From NCBI GenBank assembly GCA_039025235.1, contig JBCCOS010000013.1, forward strand, positions 1 to 64,000: a stretch of DNA of 64,000 bases. Reading direction: 5' to 3'. The position numbers were made by a program, and so were the translations under genes. The notes beneath the pieces are model-generated. The model was not told the origin of the DNA. It saw only the letters and a program-made list of their open reading frames with translations, and searched no databases. Positions 9,208 through 18,059 of this stretch are shown here, piece by piece (within the stretch, counting starts at the first letter, position 1; each line of letters starts with the position of its first letter). Origin of the DNA: MED-G105 sp039025235. Its GTDB lineage: Bacteria; Pseudomonadota; Alphaproteobacteria; Caulobacterales; Parvularculaceae.

Positions 9208-10173
9208 TTGACTGTGGAGACCCATTTGTTACTGCGTAATGCAAATTCTATATCAACGGTCGGCATTGTGGGATGCGGATTGATCGGAATCGGCTGGACC
9301 TCCATCTTTCTGTCCAAAGGATATCGCGTCATTGCAACAGACATCGATGGCGATGCTGAACAACGGATTAAATCCGAAGTTGAAAAGACATGGCAGGATT
9401 TAGTCCGCCTTGGTATCTCAGACGACGCGAGTCCCGACAAACTTGAATTCAATGCTTCGTTGAAAGACACGTGTAATAGTGTCGACTTCATCCAGGAAAA
9501 TTCCCCCGATGTGGTCGATTTAAAACAGTCGCTTTTAGAAACCATCGACCGGTTCGCTCCCCCAGACATTATCATTTCATCATCCACATCCGGTATCGAA
9601 AAGCAGGTCCTGGACAATCGGTGCAGACATAAGGATAGAGTTATTGTCGGTCATCCGTTCCATCCGGTTCACTTAATGCCGTTGGTCGAAATCGTCGCCA
9701 GTGAAGCGGCAGCGCCAATTGCCGAAAGCTTTTACGAGGGCGTCGGCAAAAGCGTTGTCGTTCTTGAAAAGGATGTACCAGGTTTCATCGCTAACCGTTT
9801 CCAGGAGGCAATCTGGCGCGAAGCTTTGCATATGGTCAGCGCTGGAGAGGCAACGCCGGCGCAAATTGATCGGGCGATTGTCAATGGTCCTGGTTTGCGA
9901 TGGCCTATTCTCGGACCTTTTATGGCCCGAGAATTGGGTTGTGGATATGGTGGCATCGATGCATTGATCGCTGAGGAGTATGATGATCCTATGCCTGAAA
10001 GTTGGAGCCGCACGCCGTTACCGAAAATGACGCCGGATTTGGAAAAAGCAATGCGTGAAGGGTCTGAGGTCTTATGCGCTGGAAAAAGCTATTCAGAGCG
10101 GGTTACGGAACGCGACAAAAAAATAATGGCAATTCTAGAAGCCCGTCGAGGACCGGATAAAAATCCGACCTAG
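9208..10173 (+). CDS. L-carnitine dehydrogenase (3-hydroxyacyl-CoA dehydrogenase family)
   Basis: 321 residues. An N-terminal NAD-binding motif (GIVGCGLIGIGW) is followed by D/E-rich Rossmann elements, then the catalytic region SSTSGIE and HPFHPVHLMPLVEIV, and the helical C-terminal domain (GPGLRWPILGPF). This layout matches carnitine 3-dehydrogenases, which oxidise L-carnitine to 3-dehydrocarnitine with NAD+. The next two genes encode the following two steps, which strongly supports the call. The start is uncertain: the frame opens after a stop at 9175-9177, with TTG 9208 or GTG 9214 possible and no clear ribosome site. Confidence 0.85.
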   Translation: MTVETHLLLRNANSISTVGIVGCGLIGIGWTSIFLSKGYRVIATDIDGDAEQRIKSEVEKTWQDLVRLGISDDASPDKLEFNASLKDTCNSVDFIQENSPDVVDLKQSLLETIDRFAPPDIIISSSTSGIEKQVLDNRCRHKDRVIVGHPFHPVHLMPLVEIVASEAAAPIAESFYEGVGKSVVVLEKDVPGFIANRFQEAIWREALHMVSAGEATPAQIDRAIVNGPGLRWPILGPFMARELGCGYGGIDALIAEEYDDPMPESWSRTPLPKMTPDLEKAMREGSEVLCAGKSYSERVTERDKKIMAILEARRGPDKNPT

Positions 10174-10229
10174 GTCGCTTTTAGAACGATTGTCCCCTGC
10201 AGATTTTAAGACAGTTAGAGGTACGAAAC

Positions 10230-11114
10230 ATGGAACCGGTTATTATTACTTGTGCAGTCACGGGCGGCGATGACGCAGTTTTAGAAAAACATCCTCGCAT
10301 TCCGAAAACACCGAGCGAAATTGCTGAAGCGTGCCTCGCAGCTGCCGAGGCTGGGGCCGCAGTGGTTCATATCCATGTTCGTGATCCAGAGACCGGCCTT
10401 GCGACAAGCAAAACCGAGCTATATGCAGAGGTCGTGGAAGAAATCAAACGTTCAAACAAGGATGTTTTGATCAATCTGACGGGCGGATGCGAGGGTGACG
10501 TTGTGTTTACGGAAACGGATCCTCCGCAATTGGACCCCAGCAGTGATCTTCGCAGCGCCGAAGTTCGGGTCCGCCATATCGTAGAATTAAAACCTGATCT
10601 GGCGTCCCTCGATGTTGGTGTAGCGGGCACCGAAGAAAGCTTCTACGTCATCCGTCCATCCGAAGCACGGTATATGGCAGAAGCCATGAGAGCAGCTGGC
10701 GTAAAGCCAGAGCTAGAGTGCTTTGAGTTTGGACATATAGAGATTGCCCTCAAACTCATTAAAGACGGTGTGGTGGAAGATCCCCCGATGTTCCAACTGT
10801 GCCTTGGCACAGGGTCTGGCGCCCCAGGCGATCCGAAAGTTCTGCAACACCTCGTCTCGCGCCTCCCCCACGATTGTGTTTGGGGCGCGTTTGGCTGCGG
10901 GCGAACCGAAATGCCAATTGCAGCGACGGCTGCGGTTATGGGTGGTAACGTTCGCGTCGGCCTTGAAGACAATATTTACCTGAAAAAAGGCGTCCTTGCG
11001 GATAATCAAGACCTCGTCCGTAATGCAGCGGAAATCATCGATCGCGTCGGATATACCGTCGCAACGCCTGACGACGCACGCCGACGCCTTAATTTAAAAC
11101 CGCGAACAGCGTGA
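10230..11114 (+). CDS. BKACE-family 3-dehydrocarnitine cleavage enzyme
   Basis: 294 residues of the beta-keto acid cleavage enzyme family (KCE/DUF849). Zinc ligands are visible in VVHIHVRDP near residue 47, and the family barrel follows (INLTGG, FGCGRTEMP, VRVGLEDN). Members use acetyl-CoA to cleave beta-keto acids. Between a carnitine dehydrogenase and a thioesterase it should convert 3-dehydrocarnitine plus acetyl-CoA to betainyl-CoA plus acetoacetate. It begins 56 bases after the dehydrogenase, and the thioesterase follows within 26 bases. Specificity is inferred from context. Confidence 0.85.
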   Translation: MEPVIITCAVTGGDDAVLEKHPRIPKTPSEIAEACLAAAEAGAAVVHIHVRDPETGLATSKTELYAEVVEEIKRSNKDVLINLTGGCEGDVVFTETDPPQLDPSSDLRSAEVRVRHIVELKPDLASLDVGVAGTEESFYVIRPSEARYMAEAMRAAGVKPELECFEFGHIEIALKLIKDGVVEDPPMFQLCLGTGSGAPGDPKVLQHLVSRLPHDCVWGAFGCGRTEMPIAATAAVMGGNVRVGLEDNIYLKKGVLADNQDLVRNAAEIIDRVGYTVATPDDARRRLNLKPRTA

Positions 11115-11139
11115 TTTGTATACGGTCCATAGGGAACAA

Positions 11140-11640
11140 ATGAAGATACTCGTATCAGACCTACCGGTCTTTACCAATTTTACAGTTCAAAAAAGTTGGA
11201 TTGACGAAAACGACCACATGAACTTCGGGCGTTATTTCGACATATTCGTCGACGCCAGCAATAATATTTCCGAGGCGTTAGGATTTGATGATGGGGACTT
11301 TGCAGAGAGTGGATACACCACATTCGCTGGCGATTATCACGTGACATTTTTGAGGGAAGCCCGCCTAGATGATGCCCTCGTTTGCAAGTCTTACGTATTG
11401 TCGGTCGACCATAAAAAAATGGTTCTCCGTCATGAGTTATCCCACGCGGAGGAGAAATGGATTTCAGCTATTGCTGAGGAATTAGTCCTGAGCGTCTCTC
11501 TTGAGACTCGCAAAGTTTGTCCGTTTCCAGAAGAAATGCACAAAGCAATGGATGCGGTTGCTTTGTCCGAAGAGGAATACGCAAAAGTGAAGAACACGGG
11601 GCGTTTCATTTCGTTATCAACACCCGGACCTGAAAGATAA
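11140..11640 (+). CDS. Hotdog-fold thioesterase, probable betainyl-CoA thioesterase
   Basis: About 166 residues of the 4HBT hotdog family: the motif IDENDHMNFGRYFDIF holds the usual Asp-x-x-x-His-x-N catalytic region. ATG 11140 has AGGGA five bases upstream; the frame also opens at TTG 11116. Third gene of the carnitine cluster, so the likely reaction is betainyl-CoA to glycine betaine plus CoA. In some bacteria this domain is fused to carnitine dehydrogenase; here it is separate. Confidence 0.83.
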   Translation: MKILVSDLPVFTNFTVQKSWIDENDHMNFGRYFDIFVDASNNISEALGFDDGDFAESGYTTFAGDYHVTFLREARLDDALVCKSYVLSVDHKKMVLRHELSHAEEKWISAIAEELVLSVSLETRKVCPFPEEMHKAMDAVALSEEEYAKVKNTGRFISLSTPGPER

Positions 11641-11803
11641 AGGCCGCACATTCGAATATCGCGCATAACTGAACAAGAAAGCTAAAGAAAACAATTACTC
11701 CCCGGAAGCCAAAGGCTCGGTCAATGCCGATAGCGACCGTTCCTAGCACGTCGCCAATCCCCACGGATAGGGGTCTGCGATGTCATATGTCAGTTGAGAA
11801 TTT

Positions 11804-13303
11804 ATGAGTCAAAGCGACGTGGCGCCCAAAACCTACCTAGCATCGACCGCCGATAAAATTGCGTTCACCGTATGCTGTATGGCCGAGAGAATGAACTTTG
11901 CTTTGTTCGCATACGGCTTTCTTTTACTGGCCATTCAAGCTTTCTCGCAGAAAGAAGCGGATGCCCTTCTCATGCTCGCTGGTGGGAGTGCACTCCTCTA
12001 CATTATGTACTTCGTCGGCGGATTTACGGCCCAAAGACTAGCCGGTGAGTTCAGAGCGATGGTGATAGGGTTAGGGATGATCCCTACGGGAAACTTCCTT
12101 ATTGGCTTGGCCGTTATTACACAAGACGGAACCGCTATGAACCCAATTGCTTTTGTCGGATTGGGCATGGCCCTCGCCGGCTCGGGATTCTACAGGGTCA
12201 ATAGCGTCGTTGTGGTGTCCAAAGTCTTCCCTGAAGAAAACGCGGCCCGCGAGACAGCTTTCCAAGCTTTATTTTGGGCTGAATCGCTAGGGATGCTAGT
12301 TGCTATTACGCTCGCCGGATTTCTGGTCACCGTCATAGGCTGGTCGACAATGTACTTCATTGGCAGCGGGATCGGCATCCTCGCACTGTCCGTCGCAATA
12401 TTGGCTCTACGCAACCACTGGCGCGATATCGATCGTTTCTTAAAACCGCCACATCTTACGAAGGCGCCGTCGTTGATCACCATGTTGGCAATTGCGGCGG
12501 GCCTGACCTTCATTGCAACACTGCTTTACTCTTTTTACCAATATATGGGCTGGGTTTTGCTCTCTGCGGTGATTTTCGGCGTTTCTTATATTATTTGGCA
12601 ATTTAAAGTCGCCCCAGAGCCACGGGGTCAGAATGTATCAATAGCATCACTAGCGGGCGTTACTGTTGCGCTTTTGATTTTCGGGCTCTTTTACGAGCAA
12701 GGGATTAGCGCCCTCGTCCTATTTTCAAAGTCTTATATAAATCTTGAGCTCGCGACACCGCTTGGCCAATTTACGATTGCGCCTAATGTCTTCATTGTAC
12801 TGACATGCCTTGTTGTTGTGTTGGGTGCACCCGTCATTTCCGCGGGCTTGTTATTTTTAGAAAAAAGAAACATCACACCCTCACCGGTCTTACTCATCAC
12901 GATCGGAATACTCATCAATTCCATATCAGTCTTGATGTTGTCACTTCCCGCCAGCGGATCCGGTGCCCCGCCGTTTAGTCCTTTTTGGATGGTTGGCGCT
13001 TATGTATTGAACGCTGTATCGGAATTGTTTGCATTGCCAGCGGCTTTTTCTTTGGCATTCCAATCAATGCCCGAAAGTCGCGTCAACGCTATCAGCGGCG
13101 TTTGGTTCTTGAATTTCGGAATATCAAATTATCTGGGGGCACGCGCGGCGGTGTTTGTTTCAATCGATAGCAATGGGGAGATCCCTGGGCGCGATACGTT
13201 CAGTGAATATTTCACGATACTTGGATCAATAGGCCTAAGTGTGGCTGCAGCATTCTTACTCGTTTATGTGATTTCTAAACAGAAGAAACGCTCGGTTTCT
13301 TAA
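11804..13303 (+). CDS. Divergent POT/PTR-like MFS transporter
   Basis: 499 residues with 12-14 hydrophobic helices. The layout suggests the proton-dependent oligopeptide transporter family, but its first signature is altered: the family ERF-S/C-YYG block reads ERMNFALFAYG. The helix 7 and 10 regions (LFYEQGISALVLF, LPAAFSLAFQSMPES) still resemble POT members. It lies 163 bases downstream of the carnitine genes on the same strand, so it could import a related zwitterion, but the substrate is unknown. A hairpin overlaps its stop codon. Confidence 0.7.
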   Translation: MSQSDVAPKTYLASTADKIAFTVCCMAERMNFALFAYGFLLLAIQAFSQKEADALLMLAGGSALLYIMYFVGGFTAQRLAGEFRAMVIGLGMIPTGNFLIGLAVITQDGTAMNPIAFVGLGMALAGSGFYRVNSVVVVSKVFPEENAARETAFQALFWAESLGMLVAITLAGFLVTVIGWSTMYFIGSGIGILALSVAILALRNHWRDIDRFLKPPHLTKAPSLITMLAIAAGLTFIATLLYSFYQYMGWVLLSAVIFGVSYIIWQFKVAPEPRGQNVSIASLAGVTVALLIFGLFYEQGISALVLFSKSYINLELATPLGQFTIAPNVFIVLTCLVVVLGAPVISAGLLFLEKRNITPSPVLLITIGILINSISVLMLSLPASGSGAPPFSPFWMVGAYVLNAVSELFALPAAFSLAFQSMPESRVNAISGVWFLNFGISNYLGARAAVFVSIDSNGEIPGRDTFSEYFTILGSIGLSVAAAFLLVYVISKQKKRSVS

Positions 13304-13308
13304 AACCG
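13293..13308. terminator. Small hairpin at a convergent gene end
   Basis: CGGTTT-CTTA-AAACCG spans the transporter stop codon. No T-run follows, so it is only a weak terminator candidate. Confidence 0.35.
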
Positions 13309-13315
13309 TTCCCTC

Positions 13316-13375
13316 TCTAAAGCATGAATCTAGAACATTGGATTGATTCAAGCTAAGGCTCAGATGCTCTAGCGT
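13316..13375. repeat. Degenerate palindromic intergenic element
   Basis: Starts with CTAAAGCATGAATCTAGA and ends with GATGCTCTAG, the same CTAAAGCAT/ATGCTCTAG end pairing seen in family A and B elements elsewhere in the window. Probably a diverged member of the same class. Confidence 0.4.
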
Positions 13376-13444
13376 TTTCAGGCCAACCACGCCAGTACCG
13401 CATGCACTTGAATGGGGTCGCGTCATCGACACAGACCGGTTTCG

Positions 13445-14308
13445 CTACTCGGCAAAAACAACCGTACGATGGCCATTCATCATGACACGATCATCAAGAT
13501 GATACCGCACAGCACGCGCAAGAACCCGTTGCTCGATCTCTCGACCGCGACGGACCAAGTCATTTGGGGTGTCCGCGTGAGATATACGCTCCACATCCTG
13601 TTCGATAATGGGCCCTTCGTCTAAGTCTCCAGTGACGTAATGGGCCGTTGCACCGATTACTTTAACGCCCCGTGCATGGGCCTGATGGTAAGGACGGGCG
13701 CCCTTGAAGCTCGGTAAGAAGCTATGGTGAATATTGATACAGCGTCCGGCGAGTTTTGCCGACATTTCGTCGGAGAGAATTTGCATATAGCGAGCGAGGA
13801 CAACAAGGTCCGTTTGCGTCTCTTCGATGAGCGAAAGCAATGCCGCTTCCTGTTGTTGTTTCGTTTTCTTTGAAACAGGTAAATGATGGAACGGAATATC
13901 AGCAAAATCCAGACCTGCATAAGTCTCGCGAGGATGATTCGAGACAATGGCTGTAATGTCCATTTGCTGTTCACCGCGGCGCCATCTGTACAATAGGTCA
14001 GCCAAACAATGATCAAACTTCGATGCCAGTATCATAACGCGTTGCGGTCGTGAGCGATCACGCAAACGGAACGTCATTGCAAAATCATCAGCAATCTTTT
14101 TGAAGTCGTCCTTAAAAGCGTCAAACGTCGCCTGCCCATCGTCAAACCGAAACAGAACGCGCATGTAAAAACGACGATCGTCCACATCATCAAACTGTTG
14201 GGCATTGAAAATATCGCCGCCGTAATTGAAAATGAGATTGGAAACTTTTGCAATAATGCCCGGTCTATTGCTGCAAGCAAGCGTAAGGGCAATACCAGGA
14301 TCGCTCAT
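13445..14308 (-). CDS. purU: Formyltetrahydrofolate deformylase
   Basis: 287 residues: an N-terminal ACT-like domain (GIALTLACSNRPGIIAKVSNLI) and a C-terminal formyltransferase-fold domain with NIHHSFLPSFKGARPYHQA and GATAHYVT...DEGPIIEQD. It hydrolyses 10-formyl-THF to formate and THF. Last gene of the methylglutamate operon, 12 bases after mgdD. purU often accompanies sarcosine-oxidase-like clusters, because the demethylated carbon leaves as methylene-THF and THF must be regenerated. Confidence 0.95.
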   Translation of the reverse strand: MSDPGIALTLACSNRPGIIAKVSNLIFNYGGDIFNAQQFDDVDDRRFYMRVLFRFDDGQATFDAFKDDFKKIADDFAMTFRLRDRSRPQRVMILASKFDHCLADLLYRWRRGEQQMDITAIVSNHPRETYAGLDFADIPFHHLPVSKKTKQQQEAALLSLIEETQTDLVVLARYMQILSDEMSAKLAGRCINIHHSFLPSFKGARPYHQAHARGVKVIGATAHYVTGDLDEGPIIEQDVERISHADTPNDLVRRGREIEQRVLARAVRYHLDDRVMMNGHRTVVFAE

Positions 14309-14320
14309 TGGACCCTCCGT

Positions 14321-14845
14321 TTATATTTGTTGTTGGCTTCGTCGTCGATCACCAAGCCAGCTATTAAAGCTTTGGGCGTAAGAACGGAAGACCGCAACAT
14401 TGATTCTTTTTGGCTCGAGCGTCGGTTGCCAAAATAGCGCTGTGAAATGGTTTATTTTGGATGTGGCGGCCATGCCTGGTAGGAAAGCTTCGGGATGTAA
14501 ATCGACCGAACAGCCAGCAGCCAGAAGGTCGCGCCCTTCCAAATCGGGTAATGAAAAGACGACCCGCCCATCAGACTGCTCAGCAAAATGTATGTGCGAG
14601 GCCAAAGACGCTGGCGGGTTGACGCCCATTACAAACCATTGATCGGGGGCTGCCCACACCGCCTGCTCTTTTTCAGAAAGGGCAATACATGCGCCAGGGC
14701 CAGGCAAAACAAAGCCGCATGAGCCTTCAACAGCTTTACGAAGCTTTAGAGTATCACCGCCTTTTGACATCCAGTAAGCGAATGTCTCATCGACAATGGG
14801 ATAAACAGGATCTTCAACAATTGGATGGGCGACCAGGCTAGGCAC
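14321..14845 (-). CDS. mgdD: N-methylglutamate dehydrogenase subunit D (SoxG-like)
   Basis: 174 residues from GTG 14845, which overlaps the mgdC stop and has GGAG nine bases upstream. The frame stays open further upstream inside mgdC but that part is not protein-like. The sequence matches sarcosine oxidase gamma subunits (SKGGDTLKLRKAVEG, LPGPGACIALSEKEQAVWAAPDQWFV, SLPDLEGRDLLAAGCSVDLHP). It is the small non-catalytic subunit of the heterotetramer. Confidence 0.9.
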   Translation of the reverse strand: MPSLVAHPIVEDPVYPIVDETFAYWMSKGGDTLKLRKAVEGSCGFVLPGPGACIALSEKEQAVWAAPDQWFVMGVNPPASLASHIHFAEQSDGRVVFSLPDLEGRDLLAAGCSVDLHPEAFLPGMAATSKINHFTALFWQPTLEPKRINVAVFRSYAQSFNSWLGDRRRSQQQI

Positions 14846-17789
14846 GAAGGCGCTCTCCGTCCGGATCAACGAAATGGGGAGAGCACACCTCAACCGAAAC
14901 ATTTGTTCCGCGCAGAGGGTCAACCGCACGCAGTAGTCTGCCGCTATATTCCTCTGCATGCGATAAAAATCCGAGACCAATCGTAGCATCAACCGTCGGC
15001 GAAAAAACAGCTGATGTAACATAACCGAGATCATGCGCCGGATCGACAGGAGCATCAGGGGCAAACAAGTGCACGCCCGCCTCAAACGAAATACTTGGGT
15101 CGCTTGCCCGTATACCGACAAGTGAGGCGCGGTCCGGCGCGTTGAGATAGGACCGCAGCGCCATCTTCCGCCCGATGAAGTCTTTCTTTTTTGACATCAT
15201 TCTTCCCATGCCGAGATCTTGAGCCGTCGTCTGACCATTGAGTTCAGGTCCGGCGAGATGCCCCTTCTCGATCCGAAGGACACCCAGTGCTTCTGTTCCA
15301 TAGGGTTCGATGCCTTCCGCGGCACCCGCGTCCATAATCGCTTCTGCAAACTCTTCGCCATAACGGGCCGGTACAGCAATTTCATATGCCAACTCCCCTG
15401 AAAAAGAGAGCCGAAAGATACGACCTTCTACGCCAAGAATGCTCGCGGCCGTCGCTCCCATATAGGGAAGCGCCTCGTTTGACACATCGTGATCGGTCAA
15501 GCGCTGAAGAACATCACGCGATTTCGGACCAGCCAAAGCATACTGCGCCCATTGGTCCGTAGACGATACGAAAGCGACATTTAAATCCGACCACAAACAT
15601 TCATGACAGAATTTGAGGTGTTGAAACACCGGCCCTGCTTTTGCCGTCGTTGTCGTCATGACGTAATGGTCTTCGGCCATCCGTGCCGTTGTGCCATCAT
15701 CCATGGCAAAACCATCATCGCGGAGCATCAACCCATAACGCGCTTTTCCGACTGCAAGTTTACGCCATGCATTGATATAAACCCGCTCTAACAACACGCT
15801 TGCATCGGGTCCAAAAATATCGATTTTGCCAAGTGTTGATACATCAGAAAAACCAACTTTGGTTCGCACCGCAGTGACCTCGCGATCAACACTTTGTCGC
15901 CAATGTTTCTCCTCCGTTTTGGGGAAGTACTGAGCGCGTAACCAATCCCCGGCTTCAACAAAAACAGCCCCTTGGCGTTCTGCCCACCGATGACTGGGCG
16001 GCAACCTCTTGGGACGGAAATCAAGGCCGGCATTTTCACCGGCGAACGCGCCAACTGCCACAGGGACATAGGGTGGGCGATAGGTTGTAAGCCCGATCGA
16101 AGACATGGGCATGTTATTCTCATCAGCAAGGATCGCCAGTCCATTTAAATTCGACGTGCGCCCCTGGTCCGTCGCCATCCCCAATGTTGTGTATCGCTTC
16201 ACATGTTCAACAGATCGAAAGCCCTCACGATTGGCTTGGCTAATATCCGTGGCCACCACATCATGCTGCAGATCGACAAAAGCTTTCTCTTTTGCCGAGC
16301 GCACTCTCCACAAGGGCATATCGGCACTCCGCGAAATATTTAAATTCTTTTCGGCCGTTGGTATTTTAATTTCTGCACTGTGCATCTCGAGTAAATCAAG
16401 CGCCTTTTGGGCCGCTTCTAAACCACTCTTCAAAGCAGTACCGGTTGAAACAGAACCCTCTAATGCGCCAGCATATGCGATGCCTCCGGGGAGCTTCGCT
16501 GGCATAAACGCAGATCGAGCGCTATCCCAGCTAGGTTTTGCGCCCAAATGACAGGTCAGTCCAATATTCGGTGACCAACCGCCGGAGACTGCTAATAGAT
16601 CGCACTGGACTGTCGTTTTCTTTCCATTTTCAGCAGTAATTATTGCGTCTTGAAGGTGGCGACCACCACGGGCCTTCTCCACAACCGCGCCTTGAAAACA
16701 TTCCGCGTCGACCGTGCCGGTTAAGGCTGGCGAAAGGCCTTCGCGTGGATCGACAACTGCAGCAACCAAGATGCCCGCTTTTTCTAATGCTGCTGCGCTA
16801 TACCAACCGTCATCCGTAGAGGTAAAAACAACACTCCGGCGACCCGGTTTCGTGGCAAAACGATTGACGTATGTCTGTGCTGCAGATGCAAGCATGACGC
16901 CCGGTTTATCATTTCCACCAAAAACAACACCGCGTTCACTGGCGCCCGTTGCGAGTATCGTTTGTTTAGGGAATATTTTCCAATAAAAGGTCACTGGGTT
17001 TTTGGAAGCCGCCTGCGGCCTCTGAAGAGCCGCAAACACCGGTCCGTCATAAAGCCCAAAGACCGCTGTTTTTGGTAAAACTGTTACCTTTGGCGTGTTG
17101 TTTAACTCAGCAATGGCAGCGTCCGCCCAGGCGCCTTCCTCAGTTTGTTTGTAATTCCTCAAATTTAAAAGTGACCCACCAAGATGAAAGTCTTCGTCTG
17201 CCAAGACAACACGAGCGCCCGACCGCGCACCAAGGAGCGCCGCAGCAAGCCCTGCAGGACCAGCGCCGACGACAAGGATATCGCAGTGAATATGACGCCG
17301 CTCATAAGTGCGAGGATCGGGCTCATCGCTTAACCGCCCCAAGCCCGCTGCGCGCCGGATCACCGGTTCATAGACCTTTTCCCAGAAGGATTTGGGCCAC
17401 ATGAAGGTCTTATAGTAAAATCCGGCGGTGAAAATCGGAGACAACAAACCGTTCACCGCCATTACATCAAAGGCAAGAGACGGCCATCGATTTTGACTAC
17501 GGGCCTCAAGCCCATCGACGAGCTCTTCCATCGTCGCCTTAACATTAGGGTCTCTATGGGCGCCAGAACCAATTTCCATTAATGCATTGGGTTCGGATGA
17601 ATCCGCCGTGAAAACACCCCGTGGCCGATGATATTTAAACGACCGCCCCATGAGATTGATGCCGTTGGCCAATAGAGCAGATGCCAACGTGTCCCCTCGA
17701 AAGCCTTCATACTCTTTCCCATCGAAGGAAAAGCGAACCGGGGACGCACGATCTATTAAGCCACCCGCTGGGCACCGACGAACCTGCAT
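14838..17789 (-). CDS. mgdC: N-methylglutamate dehydrogenase subunit C (SoxA-like alpha subunit)
   Basis: 983 residues. Domain order: a 2Fe-2S-type ferredoxin-like N-terminus (about 15-100, FSFDGKEYEGFRGDTLASAL), a dinucleotide-binding region (G175-A-G-P-A-G180), a second oxidoreductase segment, and a GcvT-like folate-binding domain in the last 380 residues. The family oxidises N-methyl amines and passes the methyl carbon to THF. Start and stop overlap the neighbours (TAATG with mgdB). With gmaS and mgsABC in the same operon, N-methylglutamate is a better substrate guess than sarcosine, although sequence alone does not separate them fully. Confidence 0.92.
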   Translation of the reverse strand: MQVRRCPAGGLIDRASPVRFSFDGKEYEGFRGDTLASALLANGINLMGRSFKYHRPRGVFTADSSEPNALMEIGSGAHRDPNVKATMEELVDGLEARSQNRWPSLAFDVMAVNGLLSPIFTAGFYYKTFMWPKSFWEKVYEPVIRRAAGLGRLSDEPDPRTYERRHIHCDILVVGAGPAGLAAALLGARSGARVVLADEDFHLGGSLLNLRNYKQTEEGAWADAAIAELNNTPKVTVLPKTAVFGLYDGPVFAALQRPQAASKNPVTFYWKIFPKQTILATGASERGVVFGGNDKPGVMLASAAQTYVNRFATKPGRRSVVFTSTDDGWYSAAALEKAGILVAAVVDPREGLSPALTGTVDAECFQGAVVEKARGGRHLQDAIITAENGKKTTVQCDLLAVSGGWSPNIGLTCHLGAKPSWDSARSAFMPAKLPGGIAYAGALEGSVSTGTALKSGLEAAQKALDLLEMHSAEIKIPTAEKNLNISRSADMPLWRVRSAKEKAFVDLQHDVVATDISQANREGFRSVEHVKRYTTLGMATDQGRTSNLNGLAILADENNMPMSSIGLTTYRPPYVPVAVGAFAGENAGLDFRPKRLPPSHRWAERQGAVFVEAGDWLRAQYFPKTEEKHWRQSVDREVTAVRTKVGFSDVSTLGKIDIFGPDASVLLERVYINAWRKLAVGKARYGLMLRDDGFAMDDGTTARMAEDHYVMTTTTAKAGPVFQHLKFCHECLWSDLNVAFVSSTDQWAQYALAGPKSRDVLQRLTDHDVSNEALPYMGATAASILGVEGRIFRLSFSGELAYEIAVPARYGEEFAEAIMDAGAAEGIEPYGTEALGVLRIEKGHLAGPELNGQTTAQDLGMGRMMSKKKDFIGRKMALRSYLNAPDRASLVGIRASDPSISFEAGVHLFAPDAPVDPAHDLGYVTSAVFSPTVDATIGLGFLSHAEEYSGRLLRAVDPLRGTNVSVEVCSPHFVDPDGERLRA

Positions 17790-18049
17790 TATGATTGATC
17801 CTTTGCCGGGACCACGGACAACACGTCATGGGTAACAGTGTTCCGCTCAACAATAAGCCACGCCCCACAACCAAAACTATGACGCCACAATTCCTTATGA
17901 TTGCCTGCTCGATTATCACGAAGATAAATATAATCCGACCACATTTCCTCTGATGCTTCAAAGTCAGGACGGCGCATAAGGGAAGCATCGCCAAGATAGC
18001 TAAACTCAGAAGAATGGCGCCGACCGCAATAGGGACAGGGGATTATCAT
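17789..18049 (-). CDS. mgdB: N-methylglutamate dehydrogenase subunit B (SoxD-like delta subunit)
   Basis: 86 residues from ATG 18049, starting MIIPCPYCG. Cys5 and Cys8 form the zinc knuckle typical of SoxD; the second half holds the conserved WSDYIYLRDN and LWRHSFGCGAWL blocks. Its stop shares a base with the mgdC start. A longer frame opens at 18118 inside mgdA but begins before the conserved part. Confidence 0.92.
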   Translation of the reverse strand: MIIPCPYCGRRHSSEFSYLGDASLMRRPDFEASEEMWSDYIYLRDNRAGNHKELWRHSFGCGAWLIVERNTVTHDVLSVVPAKDQS

Positions 18050-18059
18050 CGGCTGCTCT

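Noticed and set aside
9141..9617. 158-codon minus-strand frame
   Set aside because: Antisense to the carnitine dehydrogenase.
14846..15121. N-terminal extension of mgdD inside mgdC
   Set aside because: It would overlap mgdC by about 280 bases, and the residues (Arg/Leu/Cys-rich) do not look like SoxG.
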